From: Aquimarina algiphila
Lineage (GTDB): Bacteria; Bacteroidota; Bacteroidia; Flavobacteriales; Flavobacteriaceae
Reading direction: 5' to 3'
NCBI RefSeq assembly: GCF_007489275.1
Contig: NZ_VLNR01000015.1
Location: 1-64,000 of the forward strand
DNA length: 64,000 bases
Below the pieces are notes generated by a model. It saw only the letters and a list, made by a program, of their open reading frames with translations. It was not told where the DNA came from and searched no databases. Below, in pieces: positions 1 through 8,794 of the stretch (its first letter is position 1; every line of letters starts with the position of its first letter). Both the position numbers and the translations under genes were made by a program.

Positions 1-62
1 AGTTTTTCTAAACCTCAAATCCAATAAAAAAAACTCAAAAACATAACCGCTCTGAGCGGGCG

Positions 63-92
63 CAAACATACAACCCTTTTTTATTATATCAA
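63..92 (-). promoter_or_regulatory. Leftward flavobacterial promoter
   Basis: On the minus strand TTG (90-92) and TATGTTTG (63-70) are spaced 19 bp apart, matching the Bacteroidota -33 TTG / -7 TAnnTTTG pattern. Directly after it comes a GC hairpin, CCGCTCTGAGCGG at 47-59, which would lie at the 5' end of the transcript. The target gene is outside the window to the left. Confidence 0.6.
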
Positions 93-187
93 GAAATTTA
101 TTAAGAAAATTTAAAACATCTTAAACCCCCAAAAAAATAAACCAAACCTCAATGAACTAAACAAAACAATACCCCGTTTTGCGGGTG

Positions 188-216
188 CAAATATATACTA
201 ATTAAAACAAAAGCAA
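188..216 (-). promoter_or_regulatory. Second leftward promoter with hairpin leader
   Basis: TATATTTG on the minus strand (188-195) has a TTG 18 bp upstream (214-216). It is followed by a CCCG/CGGG hairpin at 173-185. The arrangement repeats that of the promoter about 125 bp further left, so the two look like tandem promoters for the same off-window gene. Confidence 0.55.
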
Positions 217-524
217 CATCTTTTTTTAGAAAAATTCTCAAGAAATAAGGAAACTCCTGATTTTAAAAAAGATAGAAAGCTAAGATAATAAAATTAATTA
301 AACTGAGTACAAGTTTTTTAGACTTTTTTACTTAACTCTGCCCTATTCTAATTTTTATCTAATACCTGTATTAAGGATGGAAGTGGCATCCTTTTGTTTA
401 TATTATATGGTTTAAAATGCATTATTCTTAACATCACAACTTCTAATCCCTAATAGAAGATCTTCCTCTACAACAAAAGATATAACGGACAGCCTGACCC
501 CAGCATTGGGGAAATACCCAAAAA

Positions 525-1244
525 TTAATTCTTACCTGAGGCTGTTTTTGTTGTATCTGACCATTTGTTTCTCAAATCATAAAAACTAAAACCTAATACA
601 GTTTTTTGCTCTTTAAGAATATTTGATTGAAAACTACGCTGTAAAATATCCTCTATCCAGTAATCTTCCTCTACATTAATAGGGTCATATTTCTCTTTTA
701 ATGAAATATTAAACAATTTGGCAGTACTATTGTACCAAAAAGCTTTCCATCCACTTCTATATTCTTTCACCAATTGAAACATGGTATTACCTGTTTGACG
801 ATAAATCAATTTTACAAGTATCTGCCCTTCTGTACGTGTGAGTTTTTTTAACTCTGCTGTAAACTCCTCCTCCATATATTTTTGCAATATTTTTATATAT
901 CGCTTTTTCTTTTTCTTGGACTGGATACTTTCTAATCGATTATTAAGTGTTGTTAATCTTTCTGCAGCTAATTTTGCATAAGGATATACTTTTCTAGTTT
1001 TACGTCTAAGTATGAGATATCGTCTTCTGGACAGTTTATCTTTAAATTTTAATCTTCGTAAAATAATAACCTCATCGAGATTTATAGCTTCATGAGGTAT
1101 CGTATCCCCATCAATAATATAATACTGTATAAATCCTGTAGTATCTACTAAAGAAGTATCAATCTGCTTTTGAGTTCCTTTTTGAGAGTATAGTAAGGAC
1201 ACAAACATTAGAGATGTTATATATAATATTGAATGTTTAGACAT
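525..1244 (-). CDS. DUF4294 domain-containing exported protein
   Basis: A 239-residue protein with a short N-terminal hydrophobic signal (residues 4-20, ending SLLYSQ). The middle is strongly basic: an LRRLKFKDKLSRRRYLILRRK segment near 61-81 and a lysine run (KKKKKRY) near 110. A conserved YRSGWKAFWYN motif is near 161-171. This pattern is that of the Bacteroidota DUF4294 family, whose function is unknown. The ATG lies 65 bp from the divergent M42 peptidase ORF, so the two genes share an upstream region. I assign the family with good confidence and no function. Confidence 0.85.
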   Translation of the reverse strand: MSKHSILYITSLMFVSLLYSQKGTQKQIDTSLVDTTGFIQYYIIDGDTIPHEAINLDEVIILRRLKFKDKLSRRRYLILRRKTRKVYPYAKLAAERLTTLNNRLESIQSKKKKKRYIKILQKYMEEEFTAELKKLTRTEGQILVKLIYRQTGNTMFQLVKEYRSGWKAFWYNSTAKLFNISLKEKYDPINVEEDYWIEDILQRSFQSNILKEQKTVLGFSFYDLRNKWSDTTKTASGKN

Positions 1245-1325
1245 AATAGACTTTGAGAGCTTCTAAAATTGTTCCAAAATTAGCAATTAACCAATAGTAA
1301 ACTGTAAAATGAATGTGAATATTAT

Positions 1326-1333
1326 TATTTTCG
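1326..1333 (+). promoter_or_regulatory. Candidate -7 element for the M42 peptidase gene
   Basis: TATTTTCG matches TAnnTTTG at 7 of 8 positions. Transcription from it would begin near 1340. That supports ATG 1354 as the start instead of the in-frame ATG at 1309, which lies upstream of this element. Confidence 0.4.
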
Positions 1334-1353
1334 CAATAAAACCAAATAATACC

Positions 1354-2445
1354 ATGGCAAAAAAAAGCATTCTAAATAAAAAGTCCTTGACTTTTCTTGA
1401 AAAATATTTAAATAATCCTGCTCCAACCGGATATGAATGGGAAGGGCAAAAAATCTGGATGAATTATCTAAAACCATATGTAGATGAATTCATAACAGAC
1501 ACTTATGGAACTGCTGTTGGTGTAATCAATCCCAAGGCTAAATACAAAGTTGTTATTGAAGGACATGCTGATGAGATTTCATGGTATGTAAACTACATTA
1601 CAGATAACGGGCTTATTTATGTTATCAGAAATGGAGGAAGTGATCATCAGATCGCAACTTCTAAACGTGTTAACATTCATACAAAAAAAGGTATTGTAAA
1701 AGGTGTTTTTGGATGGCCTGCCATACATACAAGAAAAGGAGCAAAAGAACAAGCTCCTACTCTAGAGAACATTTGTATTGATGTGGGTTGTAACACTAAA
1801 GAAGAAGTTCTAAAATTAGGAGTTCATGTTGGTTGTGTTATTACTTATCCTGATGAGTTTTTTATTTTAAATAAGGATAAATTTGTCTGTCGTGCCCTTG
1901 ACAATAGAATGGGGGGATTTATGATCGCTGAAGTTGCCCGTTTATTAAAAGAAAATAAAGACAAGCTTCCTTTTGGATTGTATATCACTAATTCTGTGCA
2001 AGAGGAAATTGGTCTTAGAGGTGCAGAAATGATTACACATACTATTAAACCAAATGTTGCCATTGTTACTGATGTTTGTCATGATACTACTACTCCGATG
2101 ATCGAAAAGAAAACTCAAGGAGAAACTAAAATCGGAGATGGTCCTGTAATTTCATATGCTCCTGCTGTTCAAAACAGGTTAAGAGAGCTTCTTATTACTA
2201 CTGCAGAAAGTAAAAAAATTCCTTTTCAGCGTATGGCTTCCAGTAGAATGACAGGAACAGATACTGATGCTTTTGCTTATAGCAATGGTGGTGTTGCCTC
2301 TGCTTTGATATCATTACCGTTGCGTTATATGCACACTACAGTAGAAATGGTACACAGAGATGATGTAGAAAATGTTATAAAATTAATTTACGAAAGTCTG
2401 TTAAATATTAAATCTGGGGAAAGCTTCAGCTATTTTAATAAATAG
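1354..2445 (+). CDS. M42 family metallopeptidase (glutamyl aminopeptidase/endoglucanase-like)
   Basis: A 363-residue cytoplasmic enzyme from ATG 1354, the start consistent with a promoter-like element at 1326-1333. The M42 layout is clear: EGHADEISW (first metal His/Asp region), RALDNRMGG (bridging Asp), the NSVQEEIGLRGA motif with the two catalytic/metal glutamates, VTDVCHD, and a C-terminal HTTVEMVHRDDVENVI motif with the last metal-binding His. M42 enzymes are dinuclear metal aminopeptidases that form tetrahedral dodecamers and trim short peptides. Length fits the family (about 340-370). A strong intrinsic terminator follows, so it appears monocistronic. The natural substrate cannot be told from sequence. 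Confidence 0.92.
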   Translation: MAKKSILNKKSLTFLEKYLNNPAPTGYEWEGQKIWMNYLKPYVDEFITDTYGTAVGVINPKAKYKVVIEGHADEISWYVNYITDNGLIYVIRNGGSDHQIATSKRVNIHTKKGIVKGVFGWPAIHTRKGAKEQAPTLENICIDVGCNTKEEVLKLGVHVGCVITYPDEFFILNKDKFVCRALDNRMGGFMIAEVARLLKENKDKLPFGLYITNSVQEEIGLRGAEMITHTIKPNVAIVTDVCHDTTTPMIEKKTQGETKIGDGPVISYAPAVQNRLRELLITTAESKKIPFQRMASSRMTGTDTDAFAYSNGGVASALISLPLRYMHTTVEMVHRDDVENVIKLIYESLLNIKSGESFSYFNK

Positions 2446-2480
2446 TATTTCTTTTTAAAATAAGACTTTAAAAAATACTT

Positions 2481-2520
2481 AAGACCGCAAAGACGATTAT
2501 CGACTTTGTGGTCTTTTTTC
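2481..2520 (+). terminator. Intrinsic terminator after the M42 peptidase gene
   Basis: AAGACC-G-CAAAG pairs with CTTTG-T-GGTCTT around an 11-base loop, followed by TTTTTTC. Confidence 0.8.
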
Positions 2521-2531
2521 ATTTGGAATAT

Positions 2532-2539
2532 TATATTTG
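2532..2539 (+). promoter_or_regulatory. -7 element for the DUF3857 pair
   Basis: TATATTTG is a perfect TAnnTTTG match. It places the transcript start near 2546 and makes ATG 2570 the start of the downstream gene instead of the TTG at 2537, which falls inside this element. Confidence 0.5.
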
Positions 2540-2569
2540 TCTTTATTAAGTTTACGTAAAACTCTCAGA

Positions 2570-3082
2570 ATGAATAAAAAAACTACTTTAATAGTATTTT
2601 TACTATATCACTTAGTATTGTTTCCTCAAAAGAATATTGACCCTACTTCTGAAGATATTCAACTCGCTAAAGAATTAAAAAAAAAGTACCTAGAAGATGA
2701 TGTTGCTATTTTAAACCATGTTGAAGATATTTCTTTTGATTTTGACAAGAAAACAGAACAAGTAATTGTAAAACACAACAATAATCAGGAATACATTAAC
2801 CTGGACTCCAGAACCAAAATACCTCTTTATCTATTTTATGACGAACAATCTACAATAGATAGATTAAAAGTATCTTATAGAAATGATAAAAACACAGGAA
2901 TATATTTTGGTGATGAATACTATAATAATGAGGAATTGTTTCATACCGATGCCAGAGTAAAATGGACGACATTAAAATTTCCCCTTTTAGGTTATAAATA
3001 CAACTTTAGCTATACCAAAACATATAGCGATATAAAATATTTTGTCAACACTTATTTTGACGACACTTATCCTACTTCTTAA
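2570..3082 (+). CDS. DUF3857 transglutaminase-like protein, N-terminal fragment (frameshifted)
   Basis: From ATG 2570 this encodes 170 residues: a signal peptide (MNKKTTLIVFLLYHLVLFPQ) and the start of a DUF3857 domain. It stops at TAA 3080-3082 in the middle of a conserved strand. The continuing sequence lies in the +1 frame: removing one T from the TCTTAAG stretch at 3077-3083 gives TYPTS-KKTIKVHIPDWL without a break. The intact gene would run 2570-4493 and encode about 640 residues. I read this as the 5' part of one broken gene, or a sequencing error, not as an independent gene. Confidence 0.75.
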   Translation: MNKKTTLIVFLLYHLVLFPQKNIDPTSEDIQLAKELKKKYLEDDVAILNHVEDISFDFDKKTEQVIVKHNNNQEYINLDSRTKIPLYLFYDEQSTIDRLKVSYRNDKNTGIYFGDEYYNNEELFHTDARVKWTTLKFPLLGYKYNFSYTKTYSDIKYFVNTYFDDTYPTS

Positions 3083-4493
3083 GAAAACGATTAAAGTTCA
3101 TATCCCGGATTGGCTGTCTTTAGACATAAAAGAGATTAACTTTGATAATGCATCTATTACAAAAGATTCTAAAAGAGATGATGAAAATGGTATTACTACC
3201 TATATTTATACTCTTGAAAACAGCAATGCTATTCCAAAAGATGAGAATAAACCAGGGCCAACATATTACAGACCTCATTTACTGTTCTTAGCCAAATCTC
3301 ATCAAAAAACCGGAGAGAAAAAAACACTTTTAAATAATACTGGAGATTTATACAATTGGTATTATTCTCTTGTTCAACAACTAAAAGATGATCCCGAAAC
3401 TATAAAAGAAAAGACCTTATCAATAATCAAAGACAGCCAGACAGAAGAGGATAAAATAAAAGCAATTTACTATTGGGTCCAGGATAACATAAGATATATA
3501 GCTTTTGAAGATGGAATTGCCGGGTTTAAGCCCGATGAAGCTCAAAATGTATATCGCAAAAAATATGGTGACTGTAAGGGAATGGCTAACCTTACTAAGC
3601 AAATGTTAAAAATCGCAGGTTTTGATGCAAGACTCACATGGATTGGTACCAAGCGTATTGCATATGATTATTCCTTACCAACTATAGCTGTAGATAATCA
3701 TATGATTTGCACAGTTATTAATGGTGATAAAAAATATTACCTGGACTCTACAGAAAAATACAACCCATTAAATTATAGCGCAGAACGAATACAAAACAAA
3801 CAAGTACTTATCGAAGATGGAGACAGTTATATTCTTGACAAAATCCCTTTATATGAATCAACTCAAAATCTTGAAACATTTGTAGGCGATTTTATTATTG
3901 AAAAAGAGGAATTAATAGGTAAGATTTCCAGAGAATATAAAGGAGAAAGTAAGTCTCACTTCTTATATAGTATTAACAATTTAAAAACAGATAAAAGAGA
4001 ACAAATATTAGAATGGTATATCAAAAGGGATGACAATAATTTATCCATAGCTAATATAGATGTTACGGATATTACAGATAGAGATGGTGATCTAAGTCTA
4101 AAATATAATATTAATCAGAAAAATGCAGTGAGTGCTTTCGAAGACGAATTGTATATTGACATTGATTATTATAAAGAGTATAAAAACCTTAACCTCGACA
4201 AGAGGTCTATCGATTATATGTTTCCATACAAAATCTTTGAAAAAACCGCTATCAATTTAGAAATACCAACAGATTATAAAATCAAAGAATTACCAAAAGA
4301 TTTAAAAATCAAAAATGACGATTTCGAAATCATTTTTAGTTACAAAACAGATGGTAAGAAAATAAAATATGAAAAAACAATTCATTTTAAGAACGCAAAA
4401 ATTAGTGCTAATGCGATTGATGCATGGAAGGGTTTTCATTATAATTTAAAGGAACAATACCAAAAACAAATCATTTTAACAAAGGGAAAATAA
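3042..4493 (+). CDS. DUF3857/transglutaminase-like protein, C-terminal fragment (frameshifted)
   Basis: The native reading begins around codon 3081 (KKTIKVHIPDW); the ATG at 3042 is only the first in-frame ATG and its first dozen residues overlap the upstream fragment in another frame. The fragment holds the rest of the DUF3857 domain and a transglutaminase-like domain with a complete Cys-His-Asp set: KYGDCKGMA (Cys), VDNHMI (His) and YYLDST (Asp). Such proteins in Bacteroidota are exported, often paired and of unknown substrate. The next gene encodes a related protein 23 bp downstream. The intact triad suggests the enzyme was functional before the frameshift, or that the frameshift is an error. 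Confidence 0.75.
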   Translation: MSTLILTTLILLLKKTIKVHIPDWLSLDIKEINFDNASITKDSKRDDENGITTYIYTLENSNAIPKDENKPGPTYYRPHLLFLAKSHQKTGEKKTLLNNTGDLYNWYYSLVQQLKDDPETIKEKTLSIIKDSQTEEDKIKAIYYWVQDNIRYIAFEDGIAGFKPDEAQNVYRKKYGDCKGMANLTKQMLKIAGFDARLTWIGTKRIAYDYSLPTIAVDNHMICTVINGDKKYYLDSTEKYNPLNYSAERIQNKQVLIEDGDSYILDKIPLYESTQNLETFVGDFIIEKEELIGKISREYKGESKSHFLYSINNLKTDKREQILEWYIKRDDNNLSIANIDVTDITDRDGDLSLKYNINQKNAVSAFEDELYIDIDYYKEYKNLNLDKRSIDYMFPYKIFEKTAINLEIPTDYKIKELPKDLKIKNDDFEIIFSYKTDGKKIKYEKTIHFKNAKISANAIDAWKGFHYNLKEQYQKQIILTKGK

Positions 4494-4516
4494 AATTTTA
4501 TACCCACTAAAAAAAC

Positions 4517-6745
4517 ATGAAAAAATACTACAATCATCAATCTACCTATTTCTTTACTCTATTTTTCTTATGCATTACTTTATTTGCATATGCACAACCC
4601 AAAAAATCCGAAGACATTAAGGCTTTTATTTGGGGAGAAAATGATACCTATAAAAAAATCCCTACTATACCAGAAAAATGGAAAAACGAATCTGCTGTTG
4701 TTATTTTGGATAACCAAAATCATTATTATAATAAAAGTAAAAAATCATTAGATAATTTTTTCTTAACCAGAAGAATCATTAAACTAAATGATAAAGCAGC
4801 TGTTGAAAAATTCTCTGAATTTAATTATCCTACTTTTCTAATTGAAGGAATTAAAGAGATTAAAACCTGGATGGGGATAAAAATCATCAAACCCAATGGA
4901 GATGTAAAAGAGGTTGATGTCGAAAAAGAAAAAATCAAAACCTCTTCTGATAAAGCCGTATACTATTATGGTTTTATAAAGAGTAAAATTAAATCTGATG
5001 AAATCTATAAACTTGCAGTTCCAGAATTAGAAATTGGCGATATTATTGATTTTTACATCTATTCTTATGAAGAATACAAAACCTCTGGGAGTTATGTAAT
5101 GGATGCTATAGAAACTACTTTAGGAGGAGAATACCCTACCATGGATTTTTCACTGAAACTAAAAGTAGAAAACGATTTCTTTATTAACTTTAATTCTTAT
5201 AATGGAGCTCCCCAATTAAAGGATATTACCGCGCCTAAACAACGTGATAAAGAATATCAATTATCCGCAAAAAATGTAGAGAAAGTAGAATCTTTACAAT
5301 GGTTATACCCATTGGTAGAATACCCGTCTTTTAAATATCAAATATCGTTTGCTAAATCAAATGTATACGAAGATAGAACAAACGCATTTTTATCAGAAAA
5401 AGAAGACATTATAAAAAAGGGGATGACTTCTGAAGAAATGCTGGAGGAATATAAAAATGGATATCCTTTAAAGTATGTAGCCAAAGACATCAAGAAATTT
5501 TTTAAAGAAAAAGAGCTTAGTCAAAAAGAATTAGTAGAAGAAGCTTATTACTATATGCGTCATGTCTATCTCAATCAATATCTAGAAGGAGTGATAGCAA
5601 CTGAAGAGAAATTAACCGACTTATATTATCCATTAGCATTATATAAAGACCCTATTTTGGTAACAAAACAGTCCCAGTTTTTGCTTCGTTTTGGTTCCTT
5701 TCTAAAAAGAAATGACATTCCGTTTGAAATTATAAAAGCTAAGCATAGGTATGATGGTAGTATTGATGATCTATTAATCCGAAAGAATCTCACTTCGATA
5801 ATAAAAGTGAACTTAGAAGAACCTATTTATGTATACCCTTTTGGCAACAATACCTTTTTTAACTGGATTCCTTCTTCTGTTGAAGGTACAAAGGTTTATG
5901 CCATGAAGTTTACTGAAAAATATGATAAGCTGGAAAAAGTCGAGAAATCCAAATTACCCATATCAAAATATACAGATAATAACACAAAAGAAATTTCGAA
6001 TATTACTTTTGATGATACATTTTCTAAAATCACAGTGCATAGAGAGTCTTTTCTTAAAGGACACAATAAAGTAAATCAAATGAACGAAAGGCTGTTCTTT
6101 TTTGATTATGTTGAAGCCGAATATAAAAAATATGGAACGACTCCTTTTATAGATCTTCTAAATAAGAAAAATAGAAAAAAATACGATCAAACCTTTGTTG
6201 CTTATAAAGAAAAACGTTCTAAAAAGAGACTTAAACGATTAGAAGAAAGTACTCAGGGCGAATTCGATTTTAAAATTGAGGACTACACCTATGATATAGT
6301 AAATACTGGAAGAAATTCTATAGATGATTTATTAAATTATAAAGAAAAATATACTATAAAAGATGATTTAATAAAAAGAGCTGGACCTAATCATATCTTA
6401 GAAATAGGAAAGCTAATTGGTAACCAGGTTTCTATAGAAGACAATGCTAAAAATCGAAAAGAAAACATTTATATGCCATATCCAAGGTCATATAATAATG
6501 AAATTATTATTAACATCCCAGAAGGATATACGGTCTCTGGTTATGAAAAGTTAAACATGAAAGTTGAAAATGAAACTGGTGGATTCATTAGCGAGGCTAA
6601 TCTTAACAAAGATACATTAACGGTAAAAGCATATAAATACTACAAAAACAATTATGAACTCAATGGTAACTGGAATAAAATGTTAGAATTTTTGGAAGTT
6701 GCTTTTCAGTTTTCTCAGGAAAAAATTCTGCTTAAAAAGAAATAA
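4517..6745 (+). CDS. Exported DUF3857 domain-containing protein
   Basis: A 742-residue protein with a signal peptide (hydrophobic residues 11-26, ending FAYAQP). The N-terminal half resembles DUF3857 (RRIIKLNDKAAVEKFSEF, then an ELEIGDIIDFYI strand typical of the family). In the region where a transglutaminase domain would carry GDCK and its His, I find KQSQFLLRFGSFL and no obvious Cys-His-Asp set, so this looks like the catalytically degenerate partner of the upstream protein. The two are 23 bp apart, probably one transcript ending at the strong hairpin at 6768-6810. Periplasmic or surface location is inferred from the signal peptide. Substrate unknown. Confidence 0.8.
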   Translation: MKKYYNHQSTYFFTLFFLCITLFAYAQPKKSEDIKAFIWGENDTYKKIPTIPEKWKNESAVVILDNQNHYYNKSKKSLDNFFLTRRIIKLNDKAAVEKFSEFNYPTFLIEGIKEIKTWMGIKIIKPNGDVKEVDVEKEKIKTSSDKAVYYYGFIKSKIKSDEIYKLAVPELEIGDIIDFYIYSYEEYKTSGSYVMDAIETTLGGEYPTMDFSLKLKVENDFFINFNSYNGAPQLKDITAPKQRDKEYQLSAKNVEKVESLQWLYPLVEYPSFKYQISFAKSNVYEDRTNAFLSEKEDIIKKGMTSEEMLEEYKNGYPLKYVAKDIKKFFKEKELSQKELVEEAYYYMRHVYLNQYLEGVIATEEKLTDLYYPLALYKDPILVTKQSQFLLRFGSFLKRNDIPFEIIKAKHRYDGSIDDLLIRKNLTSIIKVNLEEPIYVYPFGNNTFFNWIPSSVEGTKVYAMKFTEKYDKLEKVEKSKLPISKYTDNNTKEISNITFDDTFSKITVHRESFLKGHNKVNQMNERLFFFDYVEAEYKKYGTTPFIDLLNKKNRKKYDQTFVAYKEKRSKKRLKRLEESTQGEFDFKIEDYTYDIVNTGRNSIDDLLNYKEKYTIKDDLIKRAGPNHILEIGKLIGNQVSIEDNAKNRKENIYMPYPRSYNNEIIINIPEGYTVSGYEKLNMKVENETGGFISEANLNKDTLTVKAYKYYKNNYELNGNWNKMLEFLEVAFQFSQEKILLKKK

Positions 6746-6767
6746 CTAAGTTTATACTATAAAATTC

Positions 6768-6810
6768 AAAAAGACAGCCCTCTATGATTAACATAGAGGG
6801 CTGTCTTTTT
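6768..6810 (+). terminator. Strong intrinsic terminator
   Basis: A perfect 19-bp stem (6768-6786 with 6792-6810) around a 5-base loop, GC-rich core GACAGCCCTCTATG, ending in TTTTT. A-run and T-run flanks would let it work in both directions. Confidence 0.92.
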
Positions 6811-6879
6811 AATAAAACACTTAAGCAAAAGCTGATAAATCTCATATTCTTCAGGTTACTTTTTACATAAATTAGTAGT

Positions 6880-8793
6880 ATGAAAAATACAATTGCAGAA
6901 AGAATTTTTGATTTTTTAAAAGACTTTCCTCCTTTTCATCTATTAACTCAAGAACAGCTTTCTAACGTATCAAAAAACGTAAAAGTTGTTTATCTACAAA
7001 AGGAGAAATATGTATTCAAAAATAATGATGAAATTCATAATCATTTCTATGTGGTAAAAGATGGGGCTATTGGAATTTTCAGAGAAGAAGACAATTTATT
7101 AGTCGACAAATGTGATGAAGGAGACATCTTTGGTCTACGTGCACTCATAAGAAAAGGAAATTATATTCTTAGTGCTAAAGCTATAGAAGAAAGTATTATA
7201 TATAGTATATCCTCTGAGTTATTAGAAAAGATTATTACCACAAATATTGAAGTCAATAAATTTCTATTGGCAAGTTTTGCTACAAATACTCGAAATCCAT
7301 ATTCTAATGAAAACCAGGGCACTCTCTTTGGGCAAATAAAAAAAATTCAAAAAAACGAATTAAACTTTACCGAAATTCAATCTGCACAATATTCAAAAAA
7401 CCCTATTACATGCACCCTGGATACTACTATTTCAGAAGCTTCTATACTTATGACCAATAAAAGAATTGGATCCATAGTCATTACAAAACAAGATAAACCA
7501 ATAGGTATAATAACAGATAAAGATCTAAGGACCAAAATTGCTACTGGTAAATTTTCTATAGAGGATAAGGTTCATAAAATCATGTCTTTTCCGGTAATAA
7601 CCTATCCAGAAAACATCTCTATTGCAGAAGCCCAGATCGCTATGCTTCAAAACAAAATTACGCATTTATGCATTACCAAAGATGGTACCGTAAATTCTAA
7701 ACTGACAGGGATTTTATCAGAACATGATATTGTGGTTATTCATGGAAATAACCCTTCTGTACTTATTAAAGAAGTAAAACGAGCCACAAAAGCAGAAACA
7801 TTAAGGTATATCAGAAATAAAGCAGAACAACTTATCCAAGGATATATTAATCAGCATATTCCTATTTTTTTTATCTCTAAAGTTATATCTTCTATTAATG
7901 ATGCTATTATTCAAAAAGCTATTGCTCTTTCTTTAGAAGAAATGGATACTCCCCCACCAACAACTTTTGGTTGGTTATCTTTAGGAAGTCAAGGCAGAAA
8001 AGAACAACTGCTACTCACAGATCAGGATAATGCTTTAGTTTTTGAGAATGTTCCTCAAAAAGATTATAATAGAACCAAGGATTATTTCATTTCTTTATCT
8101 AAAAAAGTAACTCAAAAACTTAATACTGTAGGTTTTGAATTTTGTCCTGCAAAAATGATGGCCAGCAACCCTAGATGGTGTCTATCCTTACAAGAATGGA
8201 AAAATCAATTTAATAATTGGATTACTCAACCCGACCAAGATAAAATAATGCTCTGTACCATATTTTTTGACTATACTCTAGTTTATGGCAATCAAGAATT
8301 AGTGAATACTATGTCTGATAGTATTTTTAAATCCATAAATACATATGAGATCTTTCTAAATTTTTTAGGCCTAAATGCACTAAAAAATCCTCCTCCTTTA
8401 AGTTTTTTCAGAAATTTTCTGGTTGAACATAGTGGTCGTCATAAAGATCAGTTTGACATCAAAATCAGAGCCATAATGCCAATGGTAGATGCTGCACGAT
8501 TACTTGTCTTATCTCATAACATCAAAGAGTATAATAGTACAATTTTGCGTTTTGAAAAATTAACTCAAATTGAACCTCAGAATAAAGACTTATTTACATC
8601 ATGTATCAATGCTTTTGAAATATTACTTACGTTTAGGACTCAGCAAGGATTACTTCATAAAAATTCTGGAAGGTTTATTGATCTTAAGTCACTGAGTAAG
8701 GCCGATCGATTAAAACTTAAAGGTTGTTTTAAATCTATAAAAGATATTCAAGACCTCATCAGAATACGTTTTAATTTATCTCAATTATTGTAA
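6880..8793 (+). CDS. cNMP-binding/CBS/DUF294 nucleotidyltransferase-like protein
   Basis: A 637-residue cytoplasmic protein. Order: a CRP-like cyclic-nucleotide-binding fold (about 15-130, with HFYVVKDGAIGIF and CDEGDIFGLRAL), two CBS repeats (about 165-290, IGIITDKDLR and LTGILSEHDIV), a DUF294 nucleotidyltransferase domain (GSQGRKEQLLLTDQDNALVF, GlnD-like with metal Asp residues), and the DUF294 C-terminal helical domain. Known for the family: resemblance to GlnD-type nucleotidyltransferases; target unknown. The exonuclease gene begins 1 bp after its stop. In gammaproteobacteria the same pair commonly sits beside acetate symporter genes, as it does here beside the acetate island. A regulatory role in acetate metabolism is inference. 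Confidence 0.88.
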   Translation: MKNTIAERIFDFLKDFPPFHLLTQEQLSNVSKNVKVVYLQKEKYVFKNNDEIHNHFYVVKDGAIGIFREEDNLLVDKCDEGDIFGLRALIRKGNYILSAKAIEESIIYSISSELLEKIITTNIEVNKFLLASFATNTRNPYSNENQGTLFGQIKKIQKNELNFTEIQSAQYSKNPITCTLDTTISEASILMTNKRIGSIVITKQDKPIGIITDKDLRTKIATGKFSIEDKVHKIMSFPVITYPENISIAEAQIAMLQNKITHLCITKDGTVNSKLTGILSEHDIVVIHGNNPSVLIKEVKRATKAETLRYIRNKAEQLIQGYINQHIPIFFISKVISSINDAIIQKAIALSLEEMDTPPPTTFGWLSLGSQGRKEQLLLTDQDNALVFENVPQKDYNRTKDYFISLSKKVTQKLNTVGFEFCPAKMMASNPRWCLSLQEWKNQFNNWITQPDQDKIMLCTIFFDYTLVYGNQELVNTMSDSIFKSINTYEIFLNFLGLNALKNPPPLSFFRNFLVEHSGRHKDQFDIKIRAIMPMVDAARLLVLSHNIKEYNSTILRFEKLTQIEPQNKDLFTSCINAFEILLTFRTQQGLLHKNSGRFIDLKSLSKADRLKLKGCFKSIKDIQDLIRIRFNLSQLL

Positions 8794-8794
8794 C

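Larger units (their letters stand above)
1..524. other. Non-coding left end with promoters and hairpins
   Basis: No convincing open reading frame. It holds two leftward promoters (listed separately). A short stem at 373-393 pairs AAGGATG with CATCCTT around a 7-base loop and is followed by a few T. A nested inverted repeat lies at 489-545: CCCC/GGGG hairpin at 498-511 inside an outer ACAGCCT/AGGCTGT stem, reaching into the end of the DUF4294 gene. The second structure could end a plus-strand RNA, because TTTTT follows it, or could sit in the 3' tail of the minus-strand gene. I cannot match either to a known RNA family. Confidence 0.5.

Noticed and set aside
480..550. Possible riboswitch (TPP or FMN) next to the DUF4294 gene
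   Set aside because: Only short stems are present; the conserved core sequences of these riboswitches are absent on both strands.
1309..1353. Upstream ATG for the M42 peptidase
   Set aside because: It lies upstream of the promoter-like element at 1326-1333 and adds a non-conserved segment; ATG 1354 begins the conserved protein.
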